NCBI GenBank assembly: GCA_029262095.1
Contig: JAJDAB010000089.1
Coordinates: forward strand, 1-5,598
From: Candidatus Hydrogenedentota bacterium
Lineage (GTDB): Bacteria; Hydrogenedentota; Hydrogenedentia; Hydrogenedentales; SLHB01
Reading direction: 5' to 3'
DNA: 5,598 nt
The notes beneath the pieces were generated by a model. It was given only the letters and a program-made list of their open reading frames with translations. It made no database searches and was not told the DNA's origin. A program made the translations under genes and the position numbers. This document shows, in pieces, positions 1-5,369 of this stretch; position 1 is the first letter of the stretch, and each line of letters begins with the position of its first letter.

Positions 1-1581
1 CACGACGATATTCTGAGTGCGATATCCGTCCAAATGGGCATTCCGCATATTTGGTTGCGGAAAGGTTTGGTGGATCCTGCCGCTGCCAAACTCCTTCCTA
101 GAGAAAAGTGCTCCGGATATTCCGTTCTCCCGATGTTCAAAGTGCACAACACACTGACGTTGGCAATGTCAGATGCCTCGTCGCTGTTCGTCATCGATGA
201 TGTTGAGCAAATCACCGGCCTCAAGGTCCAACCCGTTCAATGTCGCCAAGACGACATCAAGACCATGATCGATGAGACGCATGGCGGAGGCGGCGAGTCC
301 GTCGATTTCTTGGAGAGTTTCAACGAGTCTGATGTCACCGTGGCGGAAACGCCACACGAAGATCTGGCGATGGTCCAAGAGCAGGCCGAAGGGTCGCGCA
401 TAATTAACCTAGTTAATCTGCTCGTACTCAATGCGATTAAAGGGGGCGTCAGCGACGTTCACATCGAACCAGACCTGCAATGCACGCGCGTTCGGTACCG
501 TGTCGATGGAGCGCTGCAAGAAGTAATGACGCCTGGCGCCGACATTCATCCCGCGATTGTTTCGCGCGTAAAGGTTATGGCGAAACTGGATATCGCCGAG
601 CGCCGCATGCCTCAGGACGGTCGCATTCGAGTCATCGCAGGCGGCAAAGAGATCGATATTCGCGTATCTACGATGCCGACCGTGTTAGGCGAAAAAGTGG
701 TGATGCGCCTTCTCGATAAGGGGCGAATGCCGCTGGATTTGGACAAAATTGGTTTCGACTCGGAAACACTCGCGTCGACGAAACGTATCTTGCAGCGGCC
801 TCACGGAATGCTGCTTGTAACTGGCCCCACGGGTAGCGGCAAGACGACGACCCTATATTGCGGCCTGAACTTCATATCGTCGATCGACTGCAACATCGTT
901 ACGATCGAAGACCCGGTCGAATATCAGCTACCGCTCATTAACCAAGTACAAGTACACGAAGAACAGGAACTGACTTTCGCACGCGTATTACGATCCGTGC
1001 TCCGCCAAGACCCTGATGTGGTAATGGTTGGTGAAATCCGTGATCGCGACACCGCGGAAGTCGCCGTTCAAGCAGCATTGACAGGTCATTTGGTCTTATC
1101 CACATTGCATACCAACGAGAGCGCGGGCGCGATCGCACGAATGATGGAAATGGGTATCGAGCCATTCTTAATTACCTCTGCGCTTGCGGGGGTGATCGCG
1201 CAGCGATTGATACGCACAATTTGCACCGACTGCAAGACTCCGTTCTTCCCGCCGCGCGAATTACTCGAATCCATCGGATGGCGCGGCACCACGTCCAACT
1301 TTGCCACAGGCAAAGGATGCGGCAAGTGCTTCGGCACCGGATTGCGCGGGCGAGCCGGGGTCCACGAATTGTTGACGGTGACGGACGCGGTGCGGGATGC
1401 CATCCTGCGCGGCGCATCGATACATGAATTGCGTCGAGCCGCGACCGAATCGGGCATGAGCACGATGAGAGATTCCGCGTTTCGCCTTGTCGAAAAGGGC
1501 GAAACCACACTTGAAGAAGTGATGCGCGTAGTACTGGTCGAGGATAAAGCGGACGAACCGCAGATCAAGGCGACGGCGTAG
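1..1581 (+). CDS. gspE: Type II secretion/type IV pilus assembly ATPase, GspE/PilB family (5' end missing)
   Basis: Hexameric cytoplasmic ATPase that powers pseudopilus assembly. The frame is open from base 1 (HDDILSAISVQ) straight into the Met at 34, so that Met is internal and the gene begins outside the window; 526 residues are visible. Numbering from the Met at 34: residues 1-75 look like the end of a GspE/MshE N-terminal domain, followed by an acidic linker (about 84-118). The N2 domain shows SDVHIEPD (140-147) and RVRYRVDG (152-159). The ATPase core has Walker A GPTGSGKT (264-271), Asp box TIEDPVEY (290-297), Walker B region VMVGEIRD (330-337) and His box GHLVLSTLHTN (351-361). A four-cysteine zinc site is C397xxC400 and C429xxC432. 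All catalytic motifs are intact. Only 3 nt separate it from gspF. Choosing GspE over PilB rests on the downstream G-H-I-J-K order. Confidence 0.96.
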   Translation, partial: HDDILSAISVQMGIPHIWLRKGLVDPAAAKLLPREKCSGYSVLPMFKVHNTLTLAMSDASSLFVIDDVEQITGLKVQPVQCRQDDIKTMIDETHGGGGESVDFLESFNESDVTVAETPHEDLAMVQEQAEGSRIINLVNLLVLNAIKGGVSDVHIEPDLQCTRVRYRVDGALQEVMTPGADIHPAIVSRVKVMAKLDIAERRMPQDGRIRVIAGGKEIDIRVSTMPTVLGEKVVMRLLDKGRMPLDLDKIGFDSETLASTKRILQRPHGMLLVTGPTGSGKTTTLYCGLNFISSIDCNIVTIEDPVEYQLPLINQVQVHEEQELTFARVLRSVLRQDPDVVMVGEIRDRDTAEVAVQAALTGHLVLSTLHTNESAGAIARMMEMGIEPFLITSALAGVIAQRLIRTICTDCKTPFFPPRELLESIGWRGTTSNFATGKGCGKCFGTGLRGRAGVHELLTVTDAVRDAILRGASIHELRRAATESGMSTMRDSAFRLVEKGETTLEEVMRVVLVEDKADEPQIKATA

Positions 1582-1584
1582 ACA

Positions 1585-2820
1585 ATGCCCACTCTAGCGT
1601 ACACCGCACGCACCCTGACCGGGGAGATGCGCGAAGGAAAAATCCGGGCGGCCAATGAGCACGAAGCGCGTAATTCGCTAAGTGCACAAGGGCTTGAGCC
1701 GATCGAGCTCTCCACCGTCGCTCAGGCCGTCCAAGACAAATCTCAAGCCAACACAATTTCAGGCGGATTCTTCAAGCCGTTTTCGCTCGCTACACTGGCG
1801 AACTTCACAGCTCAGTTAGCGCTCATGCTTCGCACGGGGACCGCACTCCTCGAAGGATTGGACGCCCTGGCCAAACAGGCGCACACGGATCGTGCACGTA
1901 GGCTAATCGAGGATATTCGCAACCGTGTGAGGGGCGGCGCCACACTGACCGACGCGATGGCTGCGCACCCTGCAGTTTTCGAACCGTTTTACGTCAGTTC
2001 TGTGAGAGCCGGCGAAGCCAGCGGAAAGTTAGTCGAAGTATTCAAGCGCATCGAGGAATACCTCCAACAACGTTTGGAGATTCGAACGCGGATCACAACC
2101 GCACTCATTTATCCTGCGATTATCACGTCGCTCGCAATAAGCGCCGTGGCGTTCATCCTGACCTTTGTATTGCCTCGGTTCATCACCGTATTTGAACGAT
2201 CCGGAGTAGCGCTACCCGTTCCAACGCGTATTCTGATGGCCTTCTCCTATAGCGCGGTGACCTATTGGTATCTCTGGATAGCTGGCATCGCGACCGTCGT
2301 AATCGGCACCTATCTCTTCGTGAAGACGCCGAGCGGTCGCCGAACCGTCGACTTCTTGATGCTCCGCCTCCCGGTCCTTGGGCCACTGACAAATTCGCTG
2401 CAGACCGCAGCACTCATGCGGTCGCTCGGCACCTTGTTGAACGCCGGGGTACCCCTGGTACAAGCCTTGGAAGTTGCCCGAGACAGTTGTGGAAACGGCG
2501 CATTCCGGCAATTGGTAGAAGAACTCATTGCCCGCGTCGTATCCGGCGGCGACATGGCCTCGGTAATCCGTCACAATCCACTCATTTCGCCCAGCATTCA
2601 ACAGATGGTGATTACGGGAGAAAAATCAGGTGCATTGGCGGAGGTCATGACAGCCATCGCTAATCATTTAGACGATGATGCCGATAAACAGATTAAACGC
2701 CTAATGGCAATGTTCGAACCGATCGTACTGATCGGAATGGGTGTCATGGTTGGTTTCATAGCGGTATCTGTGTTGCTGCCGCTCTTCAGACTTACCGCCG
2801 CCGCACGCGGCGCCGGTTGA
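1585..2820 (+). CDS. gspF: Inner-membrane platform protein, GspF/PilC family
   Basis: Polytopic inner-membrane protein that links the GspE ATPase to pseudopilin insertion. Its 411 residues match the usual family length of about 400. The N-terminus (PTLAYTARTLTGEMREGKI) is the family's typical opening, so the ATG at 1585, 3 nt after the gspE stop, is convincing even though no strong Shine-Dalgarno is visible. Two copies of the T2SSF cytoplasmic helical domain lie at about 68-190 and 271-392. Each carries the conserved small-residue motif, RAGEASGKL (141-149) and ITGEKSGAL (343-351). Hydrophobic segments at about 174-200, 224-246 and 377-400 give the expected three membrane spans. The near-abutting junction implies co-translation with gspE. 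Nothing looks broken. Confidence 0.96.
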   Translation: MPTLAYTARTLTGEMREGKIRAANEHEARNSLSAQGLEPIELSTVAQAVQDKSQANTISGGFFKPFSLATLANFTAQLALMLRTGTALLEGLDALAKQAHTDRARRLIEDIRNRVRGGATLTDAMAAHPAVFEPFYVSSVRAGEASGKLVEVFKRIEEYLQQRLEIRTRITTALIYPAIITSLAISAVAFILTFVLPRFITVFERSGVALPVPTRILMAFSYSAVTYWYLWIAGIATVVIGTYLFVKTPSGRRTVDFLMLRLPVLGPLTNSLQTAALMRSLGTLLNAGVPLVQALEVARDSCGNGAFRQLVEELIARVVSGGDMASVIRHNPLISPSIQQMVITGEKSGALAEVMTAIANHLDDDADKQIKRLMAMFEPIVLIGMGVMVGFIAVSVLLPLFRLTAAARGAG

Positions 2821-2838
2821 GTCTTGCGACTTGTAAAG

Positions 2839-2854
2839 TGGCCAAATGGCCAAA
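2839..2854 (+). repeat. Tandem 8-bp palindromic repeat, possible hairpin in the gspG leader
   Basis: TGGCCAAA occurs twice with no gap (2839-2846 and 2847-2854). Each copy contains the palindrome TGGCCA. In RNA, 2839-2843 can pair with 2848-2852 as a 5-bp stem with the loop AAAU. It lies 6 nt before the gspG ribosome binding site and leaves that site free. No T-run follows, so it is not an intrinsic terminator. A role in mRNA processing or stability, or as a protein-binding site, is inference only. Confidence 0.5.
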
Positions 2855-2860
2855 CGGAGA

Positions 2861-2867
2861 AAAGGAG
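2861..2867 (+). promoter_or_regulatory. Strong Shine-Dalgarno that sets the gspG start
   Basis: AAAGGAG lies 7 nt before the ATG at 2875 and is one of the two best ribosome binding sites in the window. It fixes the gspG start at 2875 rather than at the in-frame TTG at 2824, which lies only 3 nt after the gspF stop and would give an oversized prepilin leader. A strong, unstructured site suits a subunit needed in excess. Confidence 0.8.
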
Positions 2868-2874
2868 TAGCGTC

Positions 2875-3396
2875 ATGAAAGGAAAGTTGGAGGGAATCCG
2901 CGGATTTACGCTGGTTGAATTGATCATCGTAATAATCATCCTCGGAATACTGGCCGCGTTGGCGATTCCGCAGTTTACAGATGCGTCAAGCGATGCCGAA
3001 GATGCAACGCTAGCTGCAAATCTTGCGGTCATGCGTAATGCGATCAATCTGTTTTATCACCAGCACTCTTCGGAGTATCCGGGCGCTATCAAAACCGATG
3101 GGACGGGAACGGCTACGGTTGCCGCAGACAATCCGGCAGCGTACGTAAATCAGATGACGACATACTCGGCCAAAGATGGAGAGACGAGCGCAACATTAGA
3201 CCGCGTGAATTTCCCGTTTGGTCCCTATATGGCCACCGGAATTCCAGACAATCCGGTCAATAACTTGAACACCGTCTCGGTTCTCGACAAAACGACCGCG
3301 ATCGTCGCTGGCGATATTGATGATTCCACAGGCTGGCTCTTTAACAAACAGAACGGCGAACTCCGCGCGAATTCAGCGGGTTATATCGCGTTCTAA
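2875..3396 (+). CDS. gspG: Major pseudopilin, GspG-like
   Basis: Main shaft subunit of the pseudopilus, made as a prepilin and processed by the GspO/PilD peptidase. It has 173 residues. The leader is 10 residues long (MKGKLEGIRG) and is cut before FTLVE, giving Phe+1 and Glu+5 (E15) and then a hydrophobic helix up to about residue 32. The mature form is 163 residues. The C-terminal half carries GPYMATGIPDNPVNN (116-130) and GWLFNKQNGELRAN (153-166), which match GspG-type pseudopilins I associate with planctomycete-like bacteria. The Asp-rich GDIDD just before GW (146-150) could be a metal-binding loop, because proteobacterial GspG binds calcium near its C-terminus, but these exact residues are unproven. 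It has its own strong Shine-Dalgarno and palindromic repeats on both sides. There are no cysteines. Confidence 0.92.
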   Translation: MKGKLEGIRGFTLVELIIVIIILGILAALAIPQFTDASSDAEDATLAANLAVMRNAINLFYHQHSSEYPGAIKTDGTGTATVAADNPAAYVNQMTTYSAKDGETSATLDRVNFPFGPYMATGIPDNPVNNLNTVSVLDKTTAIVAGDIDDSTGWLFNKQNGELRANSAGYIAF

Positions 3397-3434
3397 GTTT
3401 TTCCGTGACGTCTCGATGACGTCTGGAAAGAAAC
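3397..3434 (+). promoter_or_regulatory. Hairpin filling the gspG-gspH linker and covering the gspH ribosome binding site
   Basis: Almost the whole linker is an imperfect inverted repeat. The inner stem GACGTC (3407-3412 with 3418-3423) has the loop TCGAT. The middle stem pairs TTCC (3401-3404) with GGAA (3425-3428). The outer stem pairs GTTT (3397-3400) with AAAC (3431-3434). That is 14 pairs, interrupted by a 2+1-nt internal loop and a 2-nt bulge. It starts right after the gspG stop and includes GGAAAG (3425-3430), the only plausible gspH Shine-Dalgarno. No U-tract follows, so it is unlikely to be a terminator. Inferred role: protect the gspG 3' end and damp gspH translation. Confidence 0.55.
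3406..3427 (+). repeat. Tandem 11-bp repeat with GACGTC palindrome
   Basis: TGACGTCTCGA (3406-3416) is followed directly by TGACGTCTGGA (3417-3427), with one mismatch. Each unit contains the 6-bp palindrome GACGTC. The first base triplet of the repeat (TGA, 3406-3408) is also an in-frame stop that blocks any upstream extension of gspH. The design resembles the tandem palindrome before gspG, though the sequence differs. Confidence 0.6.
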
Positions 3435-3435
3435 C

Positions 3436-3978
3436 ATGCCAGGATTCTCGTTACTTGAGTTGGTAATCGTCATCCTCGTTCTGGGGATTGTGGCAGCGTT
3501 GGGGACTCCAGCGCTGCTGTCATCTCTGGACGATGTCCATTTGGATGCCGCGGCGAGTGAAGTGTCAACCGCATTGCAGTATGCGCAGCTCGTTGCGGCG
3601 GGAACCGGCAGGGCAACCCGCGTCACGATCGACGCGGTGGGCGATACGCTCTCAGTCGAACAAATGGCGCACGCCAATTTGAGTGTCATCATGAATCCGG
3701 CAAACACTGAAATCGATGCAGTCGATGTTGAGACCGGCGAAGCACTCGGTGTGGCGGACCATCCCACAGTTCGAATGTCGCCGTATCAAGTGTCGTTTTC
3801 CGATGAACGGTTTGGTGGTGTCGATGTGGTATCCGCGGCGTTTGGCGGCGGACCCACAATCGACTTTTCGGGGGCCGGAGCCCCGTCAGCCGCTGGTACC
3901 GTGGTCTTAGCCCTCGGAGGACGGCAAGTTACCGTTGCAATTGACGACTTGGCTGGACGCGTTACCGTGACTGAATAG
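3436..3978 (+). CDS. gspH: Minor pseudopilin, GspH-like, with a very short leader
   Basis: 180-residue class III prepilin, probably the GspH-type minor subunit at or near the pseudopilus tip. Cleavage is expected in MPG/FSLLE, giving Phe+1 and Glu+5 (E8), followed by a hydrophobic helix to about residue 25. The C-terminus, GTVVLALGGRQVTVAIDD then LAGRVTV (154-178), matches the closing strands of the GspH/FimT fold. The leader is only three residues, which is unusually short. The start cannot move upstream: the frame meets a TGA at 3406-3408 and there is no ATG, GTG or TTG between it and 3436. The nearest Shine-Dalgarno, GGAAAG, has a 5-nt spacer and is predicted to be paired in a hairpin. FimT is the alternative name; the context favours GspH. 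Confidence 0.85.
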   Translation: MPGFSLLELVIVILVLGIVAALGTPALLSSLDDVHLDAAASEVSTALQYAQLVAAGTGRATRVTIDAVGDTLSVEQMAHANLSVIMNPANTEIDAVDVETGEALGVADHPTVRMSPYQVSFSDERFGGVDVVSAAFGGGPTIDFSGAGAPSAAGTVVLALGGRQVTVAIDDLAGRVTVTE

Positions 3979-3995
3979 CGCATTGCCACTGAGTC

Positions 3996-4004
3996 AAGGG
4001 GGAG
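3996..4004 (+). promoter_or_regulatory. Strong Shine-Dalgarno for the 35-codon ORF
   Basis: AAGGGGGAG is a purine run just before the ATG at 4007 (4 nt from the end of the G run). It is one of the best ribosome binding sites in the window, yet it serves no long ORF, which argues that the small ORF after it is translated. A GTG at 4004-4006 is in the same frame but lies too close to the site to be the likely start. Confidence 0.65.
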
Positions 4005-4006
4005 TG

Positions 4007-4114
4007 ATGCACGTATTAACCTATAGCGAGACGATATTGGCCATGTTGCAGCTCGGTGTAATCGTGCTCCTTTGGGGCATCTACAGCAAGTTACGCAAAC
4101 GTGCGCAGACCTAA
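4007..4114 (+). CDS. Small single-pass membrane protein, 35 aa, unknown function
   Basis: I do not recognise this protein. It begins MHVLTYSE, has one hydrophobic segment at about residues 9-26 (ILAMLQLGVIVLLWGIY), and ends in a basic tail with K28, R30, K31 and R32 before AQT and TAA. By the positive-inside rule the tail is cytoplasmic and the N-terminus periplasmic, opposite to the pseudopilins. It is not a prepilin: there is no G/F-E cleavage motif. It starts 28 nt after the gspH stop and overlaps the GTG start of gspI by 14 nt, so it fills the largest apparent gap in the operon and probably couples gspI translation. It could be an assembly factor or small subunit of the secretion complex (inference), or only a leader ORF that drives gspI. 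Confidence 0.65.
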   Translation: MHVLTYSETILAMLQLGVIVLLWGIYSKLRKRAQT

Positions 4115-4508
4115 ACCACCGGAAAAAGCGCGCGCGGGCTTCACACTCATCGAAGCACTGCTATCGGTCGTCATTCTCGGGGGAATGGCCGCAGCGGTAT
4201 CCGCACTCTATATGTCTGGCCTAGACACGGTCGAGGCTCAAGGCGACGCTATGCTGCTCGACTCGCAAATGCGCAGTCGAATGGAACAAATATTGGCAAC
4301 GCCATTTGCGTCACTCGCCGATGGCAACGAAGTCGTCACGGTCGGTGACGATTCGTACACGCTTACGTGGACCGTTGCATTGACGGATCTCGATGGTGAC
4401 ACCGTCGCGGAGCCGGACGCGATCACGGTGGTGTTGACTGCGACAGAGACCGGAGACACGTTGGAAGCGATCGTGGTTGACCCACAAGACTTTCTGGGCA
4501 AGATATGA
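4101..4508 (+). CDS. gspI: Minor pseudopilin, GspI-like (PilV family), GTG start
   Basis: 135-residue prepilin, probably the GspI-type tip subunit that nucleates the I-J-K complex. The leader is 13 residues, MRRPKPPEKARAG, and cleavage before FTLIE leaves Phe+1 and Glu+5 (E18), followed by the helix ALLSVVILGGMAAAVSAL. MEQILATPFASL (61-72) resembles the conserved post-helix region of the GspI/PilV family. GTG at 4101 is the only start available: the frame is closed by a TAA at 4059-4061 and has no other start codon before the prepilin motif. No clear Shine-Dalgarno precedes it. The 14-nt overlap with the small ORF suggests translational coupling. Its stop overlaps the gspJ start. PilV is the alternative if this is a pilus system. 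Confidence 0.85.
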   Translation: MRRPKPPEKARAGFTLIEALLSVVILGGMAAAVSALYMSGLDTVEAQGDAMLLDSQMRSRMEQILATPFASLADGNEVVTVGDDSYTLTWTVALTDLDGDTVAEPDAITVVLTATETGDTLEAIVVDPQDFLGKI

Positions 4509-5362
4509 GTCGCGCCCCCCGACAAGGCATGACGCTCGTCGAGCTCGTGATCGCGATATCGATTATGGCGATTATTTCAGGTGCTGCGGCGGGCATTCTG
4601 GGATCGGCCCTGCAAGCCGAAGCGCACGGCATGAGCAAGTCGCAATTGCACACGGAAGGCTTGCTCGCCATGGAGCGCATGACGAATGGAATTCGCGTAA
4701 GTTCGTCGGTCCTAGTTCCCAATGCGCAAACACCCAGCCGGGATGTGCTCGTCATCACGGGGCTTATCAATGATGACGGAGATGCGTATTTCGACGATCC
4801 GCTATTTCCGCGTATTGACGAAGATCCCGCGGCCGAACTTGTCGCGGATTCGCAGCCGGGCGTGACCGGCGTGGATGACGATGGAGACGGCAGTATCGAT
4901 GAAGGCGCGACAGCCGATGACGACGAAGACGGCCTCTCGGACGAAGACCCAATGGACGGTATTGATAATGATGGAGATGGCAGCATCGATGAAGACCCAA
5001 GCAGCGACATTTCGTTGGACGGACAGCCCGGCATTCAGCTGATTGACGACGATGGCGACGGCAGTACCGATGAAGGTGTCGCAGCCGACGATGACGAAGA
5101 TGGTTTCGTAGACGAAGACCCAATGGATGCGGTCGTATATACCTTCGATAATCCGACAACAACATTGACGGAGACCGTGCCCGCGACGGCGGCCTCTACC
5201 CCACTCTCCGCGCAGGTCACGCTATTCGAAGCATTCTATGAGGCGCCAGAACGAATCCGACTGACATTAACCCTTACCGGTGTGGATGGCGAGAACGTGA
5301 CATTTGTTGAATACGCATTTCCGCGCAATGCCATTCAACGTACCGGGAAGCGTGTGCGGTGA
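4505..5362 (+). CDS. gspJ: Minor pseudopilin, GspJ-like, with an acidic calcium-loop insert
   Basis: 285-residue prepilin, probably the GspJ-type tip subunit. The leader MSRAPRQG is cut before MTLVE, so residue +1 is Met rather than Phe, with Glu+5 at E13. The long N-terminal helix continues through EGLLAMERMTNGIR (51-64), and the first strand is VLVITG (81-86). Residues about 89-208 then form an extremely acidic insert (48 Asp/Glu against one Arg) with repeated DxDxDGxxD loops. The fold appears to resume at VVYTFDNPTTTLTETV (210-225) and ends with strands near 250-270. Without the insert it would be about 165 residues. The start overlaps the gspI stop as ATGA. There are no cysteines. Assignment to GspJ rests on order, the prepilin motif and strand pattern. 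Confidence 0.83.
   Translation: MSRAPRQGMTLVELVIAISIMAIISGAAAGILGSALQAEAHGMSKSQLHTEGLLAMERMTNGIRVSSSVLVPNAQTPSRDVLVITGLINDDGDAYFDDPLFPRIDEDPAAELVADSQPGVTGVDDDGDGSIDEGATADDDEDGLSDEDPMDGIDNDGDGSIDEDPSSDISLDGQPGIQLIDDDGDGSTDEGVAADDDEDGFVDEDPMDAVVYTFDNPTTTLTETVPATAASTPLSAQVTLFEAFYEAPERIRLTLTLTGVDGENVTFVEYAFPRNAIQRTGKRVR
4769..5128 (+). other. DxDxDG calcium-loop repeat insert within the GspJ-like protein
   Basis: Five loops fit D-x-D-x-D-G-x-x-D, starting at residues 124, 138, 154, 181 and 195. A degenerate sixth starts at N89 (NDDGDAYFD). The pattern resembles thrombospondin type 3 and dockerin/EF-hand-like calcium loops, where the Asp at positions 1, 3, 5 and 9 coordinate Ca2+. Typical cores are DDDGDGSIDE and DDDEDGLSDEDP. 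Spacing alternates between 14-16 residues and a 27-residue step. The loops sit between two predicted strands of the pseudopilin head, so they would project from it and be exposed outside the inner membrane. Calcium binding is an inference from the motif. Confidence 0.75.
4853..5134 (+). repeat. 37-codon duplication inside the gspJ insert (two copies, 171-bp period)
   Basis: Copy A is 4853-4963 (residues 117-153) and copy B is 5024-5134 (residues 174-210). By eye, 26 of 37 residues and about 80 of 111 bases agree, with no gaps. Both run QPG, then a DDDGDGS-DEG loop, then ADDDEDG, then DEDPMD. The stretch GACGAAGACCCAATGGA is identical in both (from 4935 and 5110). The segment between them holds a single extra loop (DNDGDGSIDEDP). 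Most differences within the Asp loops fall at third codon positions, which fits an old duplication kept under selection for acidic residues. Confidence 0.75.
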
Positions 5363-5369
5363 CCGTGCA

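Noticed and set aside
34..36. ATG at 34 as the true gspE start
   Set aside because: The frame is open to base 1 with protein-like sequence (ILSAISVQ before MGIP) typical of the GspE N-terminal domain, so the gene is truncated by the window rather than starting here.
1086..1715. 209-codon minus-strand ORF opposite the gspE/gspF junction
   Set aside because: It lies opposite strongly conserved GspE motifs and the gspF start, has no recognisable domain, and is best explained as a shadow frame.
2839..2854. Intrinsic terminator before gspG
   Set aside because: The stem is only 5 bp and is followed by an A/G-rich ribosome binding site, not a run of T.
2824..2874. TTG at 2824 as the gspG start, giving a 190-residue product
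   Set aside because: It would give a 27-residue leader and reads through the palindromic repeat. The ATG at 2875 has an ideal Shine-Dalgarno and gives a normal 10-residue prepilin leader.
3397..3434. Intrinsic terminator after gspG
   Set aside because: The hairpin is real-looking, but its 3' arm is followed by the gspH start with no T-run; the T-run lies on the 5' side.
4423..5034. Long minus-strand ORF rich in Ser and Pro opposite gspI and gspJ
   Set aside because: Its low-complexity composition is the reverse complement of the GAT/GAC Asp repeats in gspJ. It has no recognisable domain and runs antisense across two clear genes.
4853..5134. CRISPR-like or non-coding repeat array
   Set aside because: The repeats keep the gspJ reading frame, vary mostly at third positions within the loops and encode a regular acidic motif, so they are protein-coding repeats.
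5352..5354. GTG at 5352 as the start of the K-like gene
   Set aside because: GGGAAG ends only 1 nt before it, too close for initiation. GTG 5370 has better spacing from GGTGA and begins with a typical basic prepilin leader (MRKTR).
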